Below, in pieces: positions 36,331-44,364 of a DNA stretch of 64,000 nucleotides. The DNA comes from Clostridium felsineum DSM 794 (GTDB taxonomy: Bacteria > Bacillota > Clostridia > Clostridiales > Clostridiaceae): the NCBI RefSeq assembly GCF_002006355.2, contig NZ_CP096980.1:2542001-2606000 (forward strand), given 5' to 3'. The notes beneath the pieces are model-generated. The model did no database searches. It was not told the origin of the DNA and saw only the letters and a list, made by a program, of their open reading frames with translations. The position numbers were made by a program, and so were the translations under genes. Position 1 is the stretch's first letter, and every line of letters begins with the position of its first letter.

Positions 36331-36376
36331 AAACTCTTAACTTATAATATTTACACTACTTATAAGTTAAGAGTTT
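36331..36376. terminator. Bidirectional terminator between cvfB and flagellin gene
   Basis: A perfect 17-bp stem (36331-36347 with 36360-36376) and a 12-base loop between convergent genes. T-rich sequence follows on both strands (ATCTTTT on plus, GTGATTATTTT on minus), though neither U-run is long. Confidence 0.8.
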
Positions 36377-36392
36377 ATCTTTTATGCCTATT

Positions 36393-37205
36393 CTAAGCAC
36401 CCAAAACACTTAAGGAATTTTTATTTATACTAGTCACTTGAGAAAATATAGCGCTAGTTGCATCTTGAAGCATAGAAAGTCGTGTTTGCTCCATTTGTCC
36501 ACTTGCCATTTCTGTATCATTTATATTACTTTCTGTGGCATTAAAATTATAGGACATATTCGTTAACGTCTCACTTATCTGCTGAAGACTATTTTGCCCG
36601 GAACCATTTTTAACAAGATAATGACTTATTTTGTCAAATGCTTGGTCAGCTTTTGACAGCGCAGCATTGGCATTACCAGTACTAGTTAAGTCCAAATCAG
36701 AAATTCCAAGAGCACTTGTTGAACAATTATATAAATTTAGGTTGAAATTCACATCAGGATTATCTAGAACTTTTATTTTAAGGCTTGCATCCTGACCTAA
36801 TATATTTATACCATTAAATTGTGTATCCTTTGCTGTACTATCAATTCCTTTTTTTATTTGATCTATTTCAACCTGAATTTGTTTTCTATCTGTATCAGTA
36901 AGATTTCCATTCAAAGATTGAACCGCAAGCTGCTTTATTCTTCCTATTTGCTTTTCAGTATCTTGAAGTCCACCATCGATTGTCTGCATAATAGATATGC
37001 CATCCTGAGTATTTCTTTTAGCTACATCTAATCCGGCTATACGCATATGTATATCCTTGTATATAGCTAAACCTGAACAATCCTCAGACGCCCTGTTCAT
37101 TATGCTCCCAGAATCCATTTTTTCAGCATTTTTAGATCTTTGTGCGTTTATAGAAACATCTCTATTAACTAACATTTGCAAAATACTAGAATGATTTATT
37201 ACCAC
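36393..37205 (-). CDS. Divergent orphan flagellin
   Basis: A 270-residue protein with both flagellin end domains: an N-terminal D0/D1 helix set (NAQRSKNAEKMDSGSIMNRA, then SGLAIYKDIHMRIAGLDVA and RNTQDGISIMQTIDGGLQ) and a C-terminal D1/D0 helix set (NFNATESNINDTEMASGQME; MLQDATSAIFSQVTSINKN). The usual LSSGxRINxAxDD block is altered to MDSGSIMNRASEDC, and the variable middle is short. No flagellar gene is adjacent. Start is GTG after AGGAGGTGAG. A sigma-D-like promoter lies upstream. It could be a minor flagellin. Confidence 0.85.
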   Translation of the reverse strand: MVINHSSILQMLVNRDVSINAQRSKNAEKMDSGSIMNRASEDCSGLAIYKDIHMRIAGLDVAKRNTQDGISIMQTIDGGLQDTEKQIGRIKQLAVQSLNGNLTDTDRKQIQVEIDQIKKGIDSTAKDTQFNGINILGQDASLKIKVLDNPDVNFNLNLYNCSTSALGISDLDLTSTGNANAALSKADQAFDKISHYLVKNGSGQNSLQQISETLTNMSYNFNATESNINDTEMASGQMEQTRLSMLQDATSAIFSQVTSINKNSLSVLGA

Positions 37206-37252
37206 TACCTAACTCACCTCCTAATAAAAAGTAAAATTTAATTACATTTTAT

Positions 37253-37279
37253 TTATCGTAATTAAATAGCTAAAACTTA
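37253..37279 (-). promoter_or_regulatory. Candidate sigma-D (sigma-28) promoter of the flagellin gene
   Basis: On the minus strand TAAG (37279-37276), a 15-base spacer and TACGATAA (37260-37253), close to the motility sigma factor consensus TAAA-N15-GCCGATAA. It ends 48 bases before the GTG start. Confidence 0.55.
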
Positions 37280-37331
37280 AACAAACCTAATGCTATTTTG
37301 GAAACAACTTTATTAATTGTTAATATAATAT

Positions 37332-38318
37332 CTAGTTATTATTACTCATTAAACCCACTAACTTATGTGGCACATATGCCTCTTCCAAATATGCTATTTC
37401 TTCTTCATTCAACTTAACTAGTACAGCCTTTACCGCTTCTTCTATATGAGAAATTTTAGTTGCACCAACAACAGGAGCTGTTACCTTAGTCAATAACCAT
37501 CCAAGCGCAATTTGAATCCTAGTTAAACCTTTCTTTTCTGCTAATTTTGCTACTCTATCAATAATTATGGAATCTTTTTCTGCTGTTGAATCATACTTTC
37601 CTCTTGCGTAAGTATCCTCTACTAATCTTTTAGACATTTCTGTAGGTGTTTTTACAAGACGACCTGATGCAAGAGGACTATATGGTGTAATTGCAATATT
37701 TTCTTCATTGCAATAAGGAATCATTTCTCTCTCCTCTTCTCTGAATAATAGGTTATAATGTCCTTGAATAGATACAAACTCTGCCCATCCATTTAACTTT
37801 GAAATATAATTAGCTTTTGCAATTTGCCACGCAAAACAATTTGAAATTCCAATATGACGAACCTTTCCTGCTTTTACTGCTTCATTTAAAGCTTCCATAA
37901 TCTCTTCTATAGGCGTCTTATAGTCCCAAAAATGATAAATATACAAATCAATATAATCAGTAGCAAGATTTCGTAAACTTTCATTAAGTAATTTATTTAT
38001 ATGCTCTTTTCCACTAACATTATTAGCTATTTCATCTTGTGTTCTTGGAAAAAACTTTGTTGCCAAAACAATATCTTCACGTTTGGCATATTCTTTAATT
38101 GCTCTACCGATATACTGTTCACTAGTACCATTTGAATAACCTATTGCAGTATCAATAAAATTTATACCTAAATCTATTGCACGTTTAATTATTTTTTTGG
38201 ATTTTACTTCATCCAAAGTCCAAGTATGCTGACCAATATCAGAAGCCCCAAATCCCATGGTACCCAAACACAATCTAGATACATTCAAATCTGTTTTTCC
38301 TAATTTAGTATATTTCAT
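37332..38318 (-). CDS. Aldo/keto reductase
   Basis: A 328-residue NAD(P)H-dependent oxidoreductase with a TIM-barrel fold. The catalytic tetrad is visible: Asp and Tyr in NFIDTAIGYSNGTSE, Lys in LATKFFP and His in YIYHFWDY. The C-terminal cofactor signature is PVVGATKISHIEEAV. It is the last gene of a same-direction run that includes a second AKR, a CMD-like protein, a flavodoxin and an MBL-fold protein. The substrate is unknown; sequence context suggests carbonyl detoxification. Confidence 0.92.
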   Translation of the reverse strand: MKYTKLGKTDLNVSRLCLGTMGFGASDIGQHTWTLDEVKSKKIIKRAIDLGINFIDTAIGYSNGTSEQYIGRAIKEYAKREDIVLATKFFPRTQDEIANNVSGKEHINKLLNESLRNLATDYIDLYIYHFWDYKTPIEEIMEALNEAVKAGKVRHIGISNCFAWQIAKANYISKLNGWAEFVSIQGHYNLLFREEEREMIPYCNEENIAITPYSPLASGRLVKTPTEMSKRLVEDTYARGKYDSTAEKDSIIIDRVAKLAEKKGLTRIQIALGWLLTKVTAPVVGATKISHIEEAVKAVLVKLNEEEIAYLEEAYVPHKLVGLMSNNN

Positions 38319-38339
38319 ATCTTTTGCCGCCTTCCTTTA

Positions 38340-39302
38340 CTATAAAGCCCCTACAATTTTGTGTGGTAAATACAACTCATCTAAAAAGTTAATATCTTCT
38401 AATGTTAAATTCACATTGAAGCTGCCTACAGCATCATCAAAGTATTTTGCTTTTGTGGCACCTATAATAGGTGATGTAACTCCTTTTGCAAATTGCCATG
38501 CAAGTGCTATCTGTGTCATAGTTACATTGTACCTATCTGATAGCTCTGCTACTCTTTTTACAATGTTAACATCTGATTCTTTTGTATGATCATATTTTCC
38601 TTTTGCGGCCACATCTGTGTGACTTCTTAATGTATCTGCGGACCAATTTCTTCTAGATAATCTTCCTGCTGCCAGTGGACTATATGGAGTTAATACTACT
38701 CCATCTTCCTTACAAATAGGAATTAACTCTCTTTCATCTTCTCTATAAAGTAAATTATAGTGATTTTGCATAGAAACAAATTTAGTCCATTCATTTTTTT
38801 TAGCTATATTTTGAAGTTTAGCAAATTGATATCCATACATAGCAGAAGCACCAATTGCACGTATTTTTCCTGATTTAACTAATCCATGTAAGGCTTCCAT
38901 GGTTTCCCTTATTGGAGTTTCATAATCATATCTATGAATAATAAGTAAATCTATATAATCTGTACCAAGTCTCTTTAAAGAGCCCTCAACTTCACGTTCA
39001 ATTGCTCCTTTTGAAAGTTTACCATCATTAAAATATACCTTTGTAGCAAGTACTACTTTATCCCGTTTAATATTTTTCTTTATTGCTCTACCTAAATATT
39101 CCTCGCTAGTTCCTGCTGAATAACAATTTGCTGTATCGAAGAAATTTATACCCAAATCCAATGAACGTTTAATAATTGCTTCACTTTCTTCTGAATTTAA
39201 AGTCCAAGCATGCATTTTACTGGCTGGATCTCCAAAACTCATACATCCTACACATAACTTAGATATTTTAATATTTGAATTTCCTAACTTTCCATATTCC
39301 AT
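38340..39302 (-). CDS. Aldo/keto reductase (paralog)
   Basis: A 320-residue paralog of the next gene. The tetrad residues are in FFDTANCYSAGTSE (Asp, Tyr), LATKVYF (Lys) and LIIHRYDY (His); the cofactor motif is PIIGATKAKYFDDAV. The two copies are clearly homologous throughout but well diverged, so duplication was not recent. The ribosome site AAAGGTG precedes the ATG. The gap to the next gene is 21 bases. Confidence 0.92.
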   Translation of the reverse strand: MEYGKLGNSNIKISKLCVGCMSFGDPASKMHAWTLNSEESEAIIKRSLDLGINFFDTANCYSAGTSEEYLGRAIKKNIKRDKVVLATKVYFNDGKLSKGAIEREVEGSLKRLGTDYIDLLIIHRYDYETPIRETMEALHGLVKSGKIRAIGASAMYGYQFAKLQNIAKKNEWTKFVSMQNHYNLLYREDERELIPICKEDGVVLTPYSPLAAGRLSRRNWSADTLRSHTDVAAKGKYDHTKESDVNIVKRVAELSDRYNVTMTQIALAWQFAKGVTSPIIGATKAKYFDDAVGSFNVNLTLEDINFLDELYLPHKIVGAL

Positions 39303-39369
39303 GATTTGTCACCTTTCCTATCAATTATTCTCCTATAAATAAAAAATTATACACATAACTTTATAATAA

Positions 39370-40119
39370 TTAATCTTCTATTGCCTTATTAACAACTGCA
39401 AGAGCATTTAAAGTTCTAGGAAAACCTATATATGGCATACATACAGTAAGCGCATCTAATAATACATCTTTCCCATTGCCCATTGCCACATTTCCAGCTA
39501 CATGTGCTACTAATTGAGGTTCACAACCACCTTGAGCTGTTATAATACTAAATGTTAATAGCTCTCTTTCTTTTAAATCTAAAGATTTTCTTGTATAAAA
39601 ATCACCGAAGCAATATGCTGACAAAAAGTCTTGTATATGCTTTTGATTTTTAGGTGCTGATGCACGCATATTATCTATTCCCTCTCCAAAAATATCCTTT
39701 TGAGCTTTTATCCCTTTTTGTAATCTACTGTCTTCAGTTACTGTCTTTTGGCTTTCTAAAATTGAAATACCTTCTTCTTCAAACTCTTTATTTACAACCC
39801 CTACAGCCATTTCTGCCTTACCAAGTCCAATATAGGCACCCGTACTATATACAGCTTCCTTAATTGCTTCTGGTGCAACTTTTTCACTTAAAGCTGCCTT
39901 TGTATGCTTTGAGACTTCTTTCATTGTAAGATTAGTAGTAGCTACCACCAAAAGTATTAGTTCTCTCATTTTAGGAGATAATTTTATATGATTATACACC
40001 TCCCCATATACCAATCTTGTCTTAATATCAAAAAAATCCTTGTCTATTTGTTTTAGTTTATTTTCATCACTCCCATATAAATGCTTCATTGTTTCATTTG
40101 AAATTTCTATTCTATTCAT
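39370..40119 (-). CDS. Carboxymuconolactone decarboxylase-like protein (two domains)
   Basis: A 249-residue protein with two CMD/AhpD-type helical domains (about residues 35-115 and 165-245). The second has the TFSIITAQGGCEPQLVAHVAG segment and ends with IGFPRTLNALAVVN, typical of the CMD family often found beside AKR genes. Neither domain has the CxxC pair that gives AhpD its peroxidase-linked activity; only single cysteines are seen, so redox activity is doubtful. It lies between the AKR pair and a decayed flavodoxin gene in the same direction. Confidence 0.85.
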   Translation of the reverse strand: MNRIEISNETMKHLYGSDENKLKQIDKDFFDIKTRLVYGEVYNHIKLSPKMRELILLVVATTNLTMKEVSKHTKAALSEKVAPEAIKEAVYSTGAYIGLGKAEMAVGVVNKEFEEEGISILESQKTVTEDSRLQKGIKAQKDIFGEGIDNMRASAPKNQKHIQDFLSAYCFGDFYTRKSLDLKERELLTFSIITAQGGCEPQLVAHVAGNVAMGNGKDVLLDALTVCMPYIGFPRTLNALAVVNKAIED

Positions 40120-40145
40120 TCCTTCAATCTCCTTATTTTTTATTA

Positions 40146-40569
40146 TTATAATTCTCCACCTAATTCATAGGCGTCTCTAATAAAATTACTTTCTAAAACA
40201 TTGGATAGTAGTACCATTCCAACATGAGTAACATAATTTAGACATTTTATCTACTCCTTATATCCTCGTACAGACATATCAAATGAAGCTTTTCCATCAC
40301 TTGCCCAGGTAGCAATAAATAATGCTGTTTTGTAAAAATTAAATTCTTCATACTCACTTTCAAATTCACACTATAGTTCTATCCATAACGATTTTTAATT
40401 GTGCATTCATATTAAAGAAAAAATATACTAGTGTTGCAGATACAACTGCATCAACACTTTTGTAAACTTCTATAATATTACTTGATATACCCTTTGCCAG
40501 TTCATCTCAAAGTAAATCTGAATTTCCAGCTACATTTGGACTCGCTTAAGTTATTAATATATGTTTCAT
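40146..40569 (-). pseudogene. Decayed flavodoxin-like NAD(P)H-dependent reductase
   Basis: The 478-base gap here is not empty. Read on the minus strand from the ATG at 40569 it gives MKHILIT, stop, ASPNVAGNSDLL, stop, DELAKG, then in the same frame DAVVSATLVYFFFNMNAQLK and IVMDRTIV. Further fragments appear in shifted frames: FESEYEEFNFYKTALFIATW, ASDGKASFDMSVRGYKE and a C-terminal SNFIRDAYELGGEL ending at TAA 40146. Order and content match FMN reductases of the family found intact at 54993. At least two nonsense changes, an internal deletion and frameshifts are present. Confidence 0.75.
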
Positions 40570-40597
40570 ATTATCAGTTTCATTTTAGATTATTATT

Positions 40598-41038
40598 TTA
40601 ATCAACCTTTTTTAGCCATTCTTCCAATTGCAGTTCATTAAAGGTTCCTCCATAAGTAGCAAAACCTTCTAGTACAGTAACATTCCTACACAATTTTTTC
40701 ATCTGTGATTCAATACTGCTAAATCCTCCTCCACCATGAGTACAAAATGGTATAACCTTCTTTTTACCAAAATCTATACTTTTCAAAAAAGTTACTACTG
40801 GTGAAGCAATAAAAATAGTGTCATACTGCTCTATGTTTTTTACTTGTATTTTTAAATCTGGATTGTATCCCGCTTTAATCTCTTTTTTTGCTCGTTCCAC
40901 AACTTCATTATAATTAACAGGATATGCATTCTCAGGTTCAATTTTAAAAAGTTCTCCATTCACCTTATTACTTATTAATTTAGCAAGCCTTTTTGTGTTT
41001 GCTGAATGTGAGTAATAGGCAATTAATATTTTTCTCAA
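40598..41038 (-). CDS. Flavodoxin family protein, apparently lacking part of the FMN loop
   Basis: A 146-residue flavodoxin-like protein starting LRKILIAYYSHSANTKRLA (TTG start; GAGGTG six bases upstream) and containing the late signature VIPFCTHGGGGF. In this family the segment after DTIFI normally reads like GSPNWWxTxxPPVxTFL. Here it reads IFIASPVVTFLKSIDF, about ten residues shorter, so the aromatic FMN loop is missing. The reading frame is intact. It may be non-functional or altered in cofactor binding. It follows the MBL-fold gene with an 18-base gap. Confidence 0.8.
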   Translation of the reverse strand: MRKILIAYYSHSANTKRLAKLISNKVNGELFKIEPENAYPVNYNEVVERAKKEIKAGYNPDLKIQVKNIEQYDTIFIASPVVTFLKSIDFGKKKVIPFCTHGGGGFSSIESQMKKLCRNVTVLEGFATYGGTFNELQLEEWLKKVD

Positions 41039-41056
41039 TATAATCACCTCGTATTT

Positions 41057-41857
41057 TTATAATTTATAAGCATCGCCAGGAGCAATTACAATGATTCTCT
41101 CTGGATTAACAATATTTTTAGAAAGTTCTTTAGGATCACCATTGAATTCTTTCATATTTGGTGCATCTACACTACCCCAATGCCATAAAATAAGTTTTGT
41201 ATTGGGATAAGTATTTGCCATCTTTACAGCTCCCTGAAATCCAATGTGCCATGCGCTATCTGAAAAATCAAATAACATAATCTTTGGCGCTGGCATTTGT
41301 AATTGCTCTTCTAATAACCTAGAGTCTCCCACCGCCCAGATACTACCATCTGGCGTGTCTAACCAAAATCCACAATAATCCTCCATTTTAAACTTTCTTG
41401 TTTTATATTTAGGATATTCATTTTGCCATGCATGATCTGCTGAGGTTAAGGTAACCTTAACATTACCTACTTGAAAACTTTCATGAATATCATGCCCTTT
41501 TCCTCGTATCCCTATATCCTTCATTAGTGATGCCACATAATGTGGAGCATGAAATTCCTTGCATACTGCCTTAACCTCTTCACAGGTAATTTTGCTAAAA
41601 TGATCATTATCACTGTGTGTAATCAAAACTGCATCTAAACTTGGTATACTAGAAGTTTCAATAGGCATATCAATTAAAAGAGGCATATCAAATCCCTTAA
41701 GCAGTGGATCTATCATTATATTTATTCCTCTACTATTGATTAGTGCTCCTGAATTTCCAAGCCATCTAATTTCTGTACCATCTATCTTTGCAAAGGCTTC
41801 TTTATCAAATTTCTTAGTTCTTGGTGCACATGCTTGTTTTTTCGTTTCCATATACAT
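41057..41857 (-). CDS. Metallo-beta-lactamase-fold hydrolase (UlaG-like)
   Basis: A 266-residue protein of the MBL superfamily. The metal motif is VLITHSDNDHFSKI, a variant of HxHxDH in which the second His is replaced by Asp. Further ligand positions are in TSADHAW (His), WAVGDSRLL (Asp) and LILWHWGSVD (His). The family includes lactonases and many uncharacterised hydrolases. It is the first gene of the presumed operon and has an 18-bp motif about 78 bases upstream that is shared with the MATE-lysR unit. Confidence 0.85.
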   Translation of the reverse strand: MYMETKKQACAPRTKKFDKEAFAKIDGTEIRWLGNSGALINSRGINIMIDPLLKGFDMPLLIDMPIETSSIPSLDAVLITHSDNDHFSKITCEEVKAVCKEFHAPHYVASLMKDIGIRGKGHDIHESFQVGNVKVTLTSADHAWQNEYPKYKTRKFKMEDYCGFWLDTPDGSIWAVGDSRLLEEQLQMPAPKIMLFDFSDSAWHIGFQGAVKMANTYPNTKLILWHWGSVDAPNMKEFNGDPKELSKNIVNPERIIVIAPGDAYKL

Positions 41858-41934
41858 TCTCCTTTTAATAATAACTATCTTTATTATTAATAAACCCTTT
41901 ACACTTATATAATAGCATTTAAGTATTCCTATAA

Positions 41935-41952
41935 CTAATGCCTATATTCTAT
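41935..41952 (-). promoter_or_regulatory. Candidate LysR-type binding site A
   Basis: Plus-strand CTAATGCCTATATTCTAT, 78-95 bases upstream of the MBL-fold gene. It matches site B (44311-44328) at 15 of 18 bases and lies at the same distance from the start codon. A second CCTATA occurs 13 bases before, giving a repeated element. Confidence 0.5.
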
Positions 41953-41997
41953 TAGAAATCATGCTTTTCAAGCATATTAAATACAAAAAAACAAATT

Positions 41998-42888
41998 CTA
42001 ATTTTTATTTCCTTTAGCCATTATTTTTGACATATTAATAAACAAAGACGTTGCCGAATTGAATATATAATTTTTCTTCCAAATCACGACACTTTGTGTT
42101 GAAATTTTAGGAATGAACGGTGTAAAAGCAGTTTGTGAATTATCCCTTAGTGAAAGAGCACCTTTAAGACAAATGGCATAACCCAAGCCCTTTTGTACCA
42201 ATGGAATTACATTTGAAATAAGATTATAGGTAGCAAACACATTTATCTTGTCGGTTACTTCAATAAACCAATTTTCAATTTCATTTTTTACAACGGATCT
42301 TTTAGGAATAATTAAAGGTAAGTTTTTAATATCTTCCAGTGAAATACATTCCTTTTTAGAAAGAACGTCATCACGTCTCATTAAAACTCCCCAAACTTCC
42401 TCTTGAATCAAACGTATAAAGCTATATTTTGATGTTTCTATAGGTTCAAGTACAATCCCTATATCTACTAGTCCTCTATCAATTTTGTCCTTAATATCAT
42501 CACCGTACCCAGTATATATATCAAATTTAACATTAGGATATTTTCTTACAAAACTGCTTATTAACTCTGGCAAAATTAATGTGCCCACAGATTCTACACA
42601 ACCAATAGATATTAATCCACTAACTTCCATTTGTGAATTTATGAATTGACGTTCTGTATTATCTGCTAATTCAACAATTTCTTTTGCTTTAAGCTGCAGA
42701 AGTAATCCTTCTTGAGTTAAAGTAATTTGTTTTTTACCTCTCATAAATAAACTAATACCAAGTTCTTCTTCTAACTGAGCTAATTGTCTACTTAGCGTTG
42801 GTTGAGTTATATGAAGAATTTCAGCAGCCTTTGTTATATTTCCTTCCTCTGCCACTGTTAAAAAGTAACGAAGAACTCTTAATTCCAT
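41998..42888 (-). CDS. LysR-family transcriptional regulator
   Basis: A 296-residue regulator with an N-terminal winged helix-turn-helix (MELRVLRYFLTVAEEGNITK, then AAEILHITQPTLSRQLAQLE) and a C-terminal LysR substrate-binding domain (about 90-290). The ATG at 42888 has GGAGTGAAAG upstream and gives the standard LysR N-terminus. It is 25 bases downstream of the MATE gene, in the same direction, so the two are co-transcribed. The downstream MBL/flavodoxin/AKR run is the obvious target. Confidence 0.92.
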   Translation of the reverse strand: MELRVLRYFLTVAEEGNITKAAEILHITQPTLSRQLAQLEEELGISLFMRGKKQITLTQEGLLLQLKAKEIVELADNTERQFINSQMEVSGLISIGCVESVGTLILPELISSFVRKYPNVKFDIYTGYGDDIKDKIDRGLVDIGIVLEPIETSKYSFIRLIQEEVWGVLMRRDDVLSKKECISLEDIKNLPLIIPKRSVVKNEIENWFIEVTDKINVFATYNLISNVIPLVQKGLGYAICLKGALSLRDNSQTAFTPFIPKISTQSVVIWKKNYIFNSATSLFINMSKIMAKGNKN

Positions 42889-42913
42889 CTCTTTCACTCC
42901 AAACAATTAAAGC

Positions 42914-44239
42914 CTAAATAACTTTGAATTTTTTCCACTTACCGTTTTTAAAGCGTGCAACATAAATTATAGAACGTAACATCCAGTCTGCACCCATAGC
43001 AAGCCATACACCAATTACTCCTAAATGTAATATAACTCCTAAAAAGTAACCAAAAGAAATTCTAAGTATAAGCATAGAACCAATGGAAACAATCATAGTA
43101 AAGCGTACATCTCCTGCTGCACGTAAGCCATTAGGCAATGTAAATGCAACTGGCCATAAAATAATAGCAAAACAGTTATGAATTACAACAAGTATATAAG
43201 TTAATTTAGTTACTGCTGCGGATATTGCATATAACTTTAATATCCAAGGAAGAAGTAAAATTTCACCTAAACTTATACACACAGTTCCTACATAAGCAAT
43301 TTTTAATATTTTCTTTGTATAATAGCTAGCCTCTGAATAATTGCCAGCACCAACACATTGGCCTACTACAGTAACTATTGCAAGATTTATAGCTGTAGCA
43401 AAGCTAATTGCAATCATAACAAGACTATTAGTAATTCCATTGGCAGCAATTTGATCTGTACCAAATAATGAAATAATACTAATTAAAAGAATTCTTCCTA
43501 ATTGAACTACTCCATTCTCTATTCCATTTGGAATGGCTATATTTAAAATTCTTTTAATCATTGAATTATCTAAGGAAAATATTTGAGAAAAGCTTATAAA
43601 AACCTCTTTATTCTTTTTTGATAATAGATAAACCATGATTATTGTTGCAATTGCACGAGCAAATATAGTGGAAACCCCAACACCTGCAACTCCTGCATGC
43701 AAAGCTAAAATTCCAATGGCATTTCCTATTATGTTTAATAAATTCATCAAAACAGAGACCAACATAGGAACTTTTGAATTTCCCATAGAACGAAATAATG
43801 CAGCCCCAGAATCATAAACAGCTAGAAAAGGATATGATATTGAATAAATAACAAAATAAATAATAGAATTTCTCATGACATCAGCTTCAACATTTCCAAA
43901 AAGTACTGTTAAAAGTGGCTTATGAAATAAAAACACAAATACCATAATCAAGCAAGAAATAATTGAAGCTATAGTAATTAACTGGCTAGCTGCTTTGCAA
44001 GCTTTCTTTTTATCATTATACCCTATATATTGCGATACAATTATAGCTCCACCAGCAGTAAGTGCAGCTAGTACATTAATTAAAAGCATGTTAATCATAT
44101 CAACAAGAGAAACAGCTGAAACAGCTGCTTCTCCTGCACAAGATATCATCATAGTAGCAATTATGGAGGCTATAATAATTAAAATCTGATCCATAAATAT
44201 TGGAGCAACTAATTTCTTAAGTGATTCATTTGAAAACAT
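42914..44239 (-). CDS. MATE-family multidrug efflux transporter
   Basis: A 441-residue integral membrane protein with about 12 hydrophobic segments in two homologous halves, of usual MATE length. Family features include LVDMINMLLINVLAAL and GGAIIVSQYIGYND near the N-terminus and the repeated NxxxLGVxGVxxxT-type loops (LHAGVAGVGVSTIFARA; LHLGVIGVWLAMGAD). Such transporters export drugs or metabolites using a sodium or proton gradient. It is the promoter-proximal gene of a pair with lysR. Confidence 0.9.
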   Translation of the reverse strand: MFSNESLKKLVAPIFMDQILIIIASIIATMMISCAGEAAVSAVSLVDMINMLLINVLAALTAGGAIIVSQYIGYNDKKKACKAASQLITIASIISCLIMVFVFLFHKPLLTVLFGNVEADVMRNSIIYFVIYSISYPFLAVYDSGAALFRSMGNSKVPMLVSVLMNLLNIIGNAIGILALHAGVAGVGVSTIFARAIATIIMVYLLSKKNKEVFISFSQIFSLDNSMIKRILNIAIPNGIENGVVQLGRILLISIISLFGTDQIAANGITNSLVMIAISFATAINLAIVTVVGQCVGAGNYSEASYYTKKILKIAYVGTVCISLGEILLLPWILKLYAISAAVTKLTYILVVIHNCFAIILWPVAFTLPNGLRAAGDVRFTMIVSIGSMLILRISFGYFLGVILHLGVIGVWLAMGADWMLRSIIYVARFKNGKWKKFKVI

Positions 44240-44310
44240 AAATGCACCTCAATCTTTATTATTTTATAATAGCTATACAAAATAATGCTATCACCATGTT
44301 TTTACACTAT

Positions 44311-44328
44311 CCAATACCTATGTTCTAT
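44311..44328 (-). promoter_or_regulatory. Candidate LysR-type binding site B
   Basis: Plus-strand CCAATACCTATGTTCTAT, 72-89 bases upstream of the MATE gene, with CTATCC repeats flanking it (44308-44313 and 44325-44330). It is similar to site A upstream of the MBL-fold gene. Confidence 0.5.
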
Positions 44329-44364
44329 CCTTCATTATGCTTAAAAGTAATTAGTAGTAATGAA

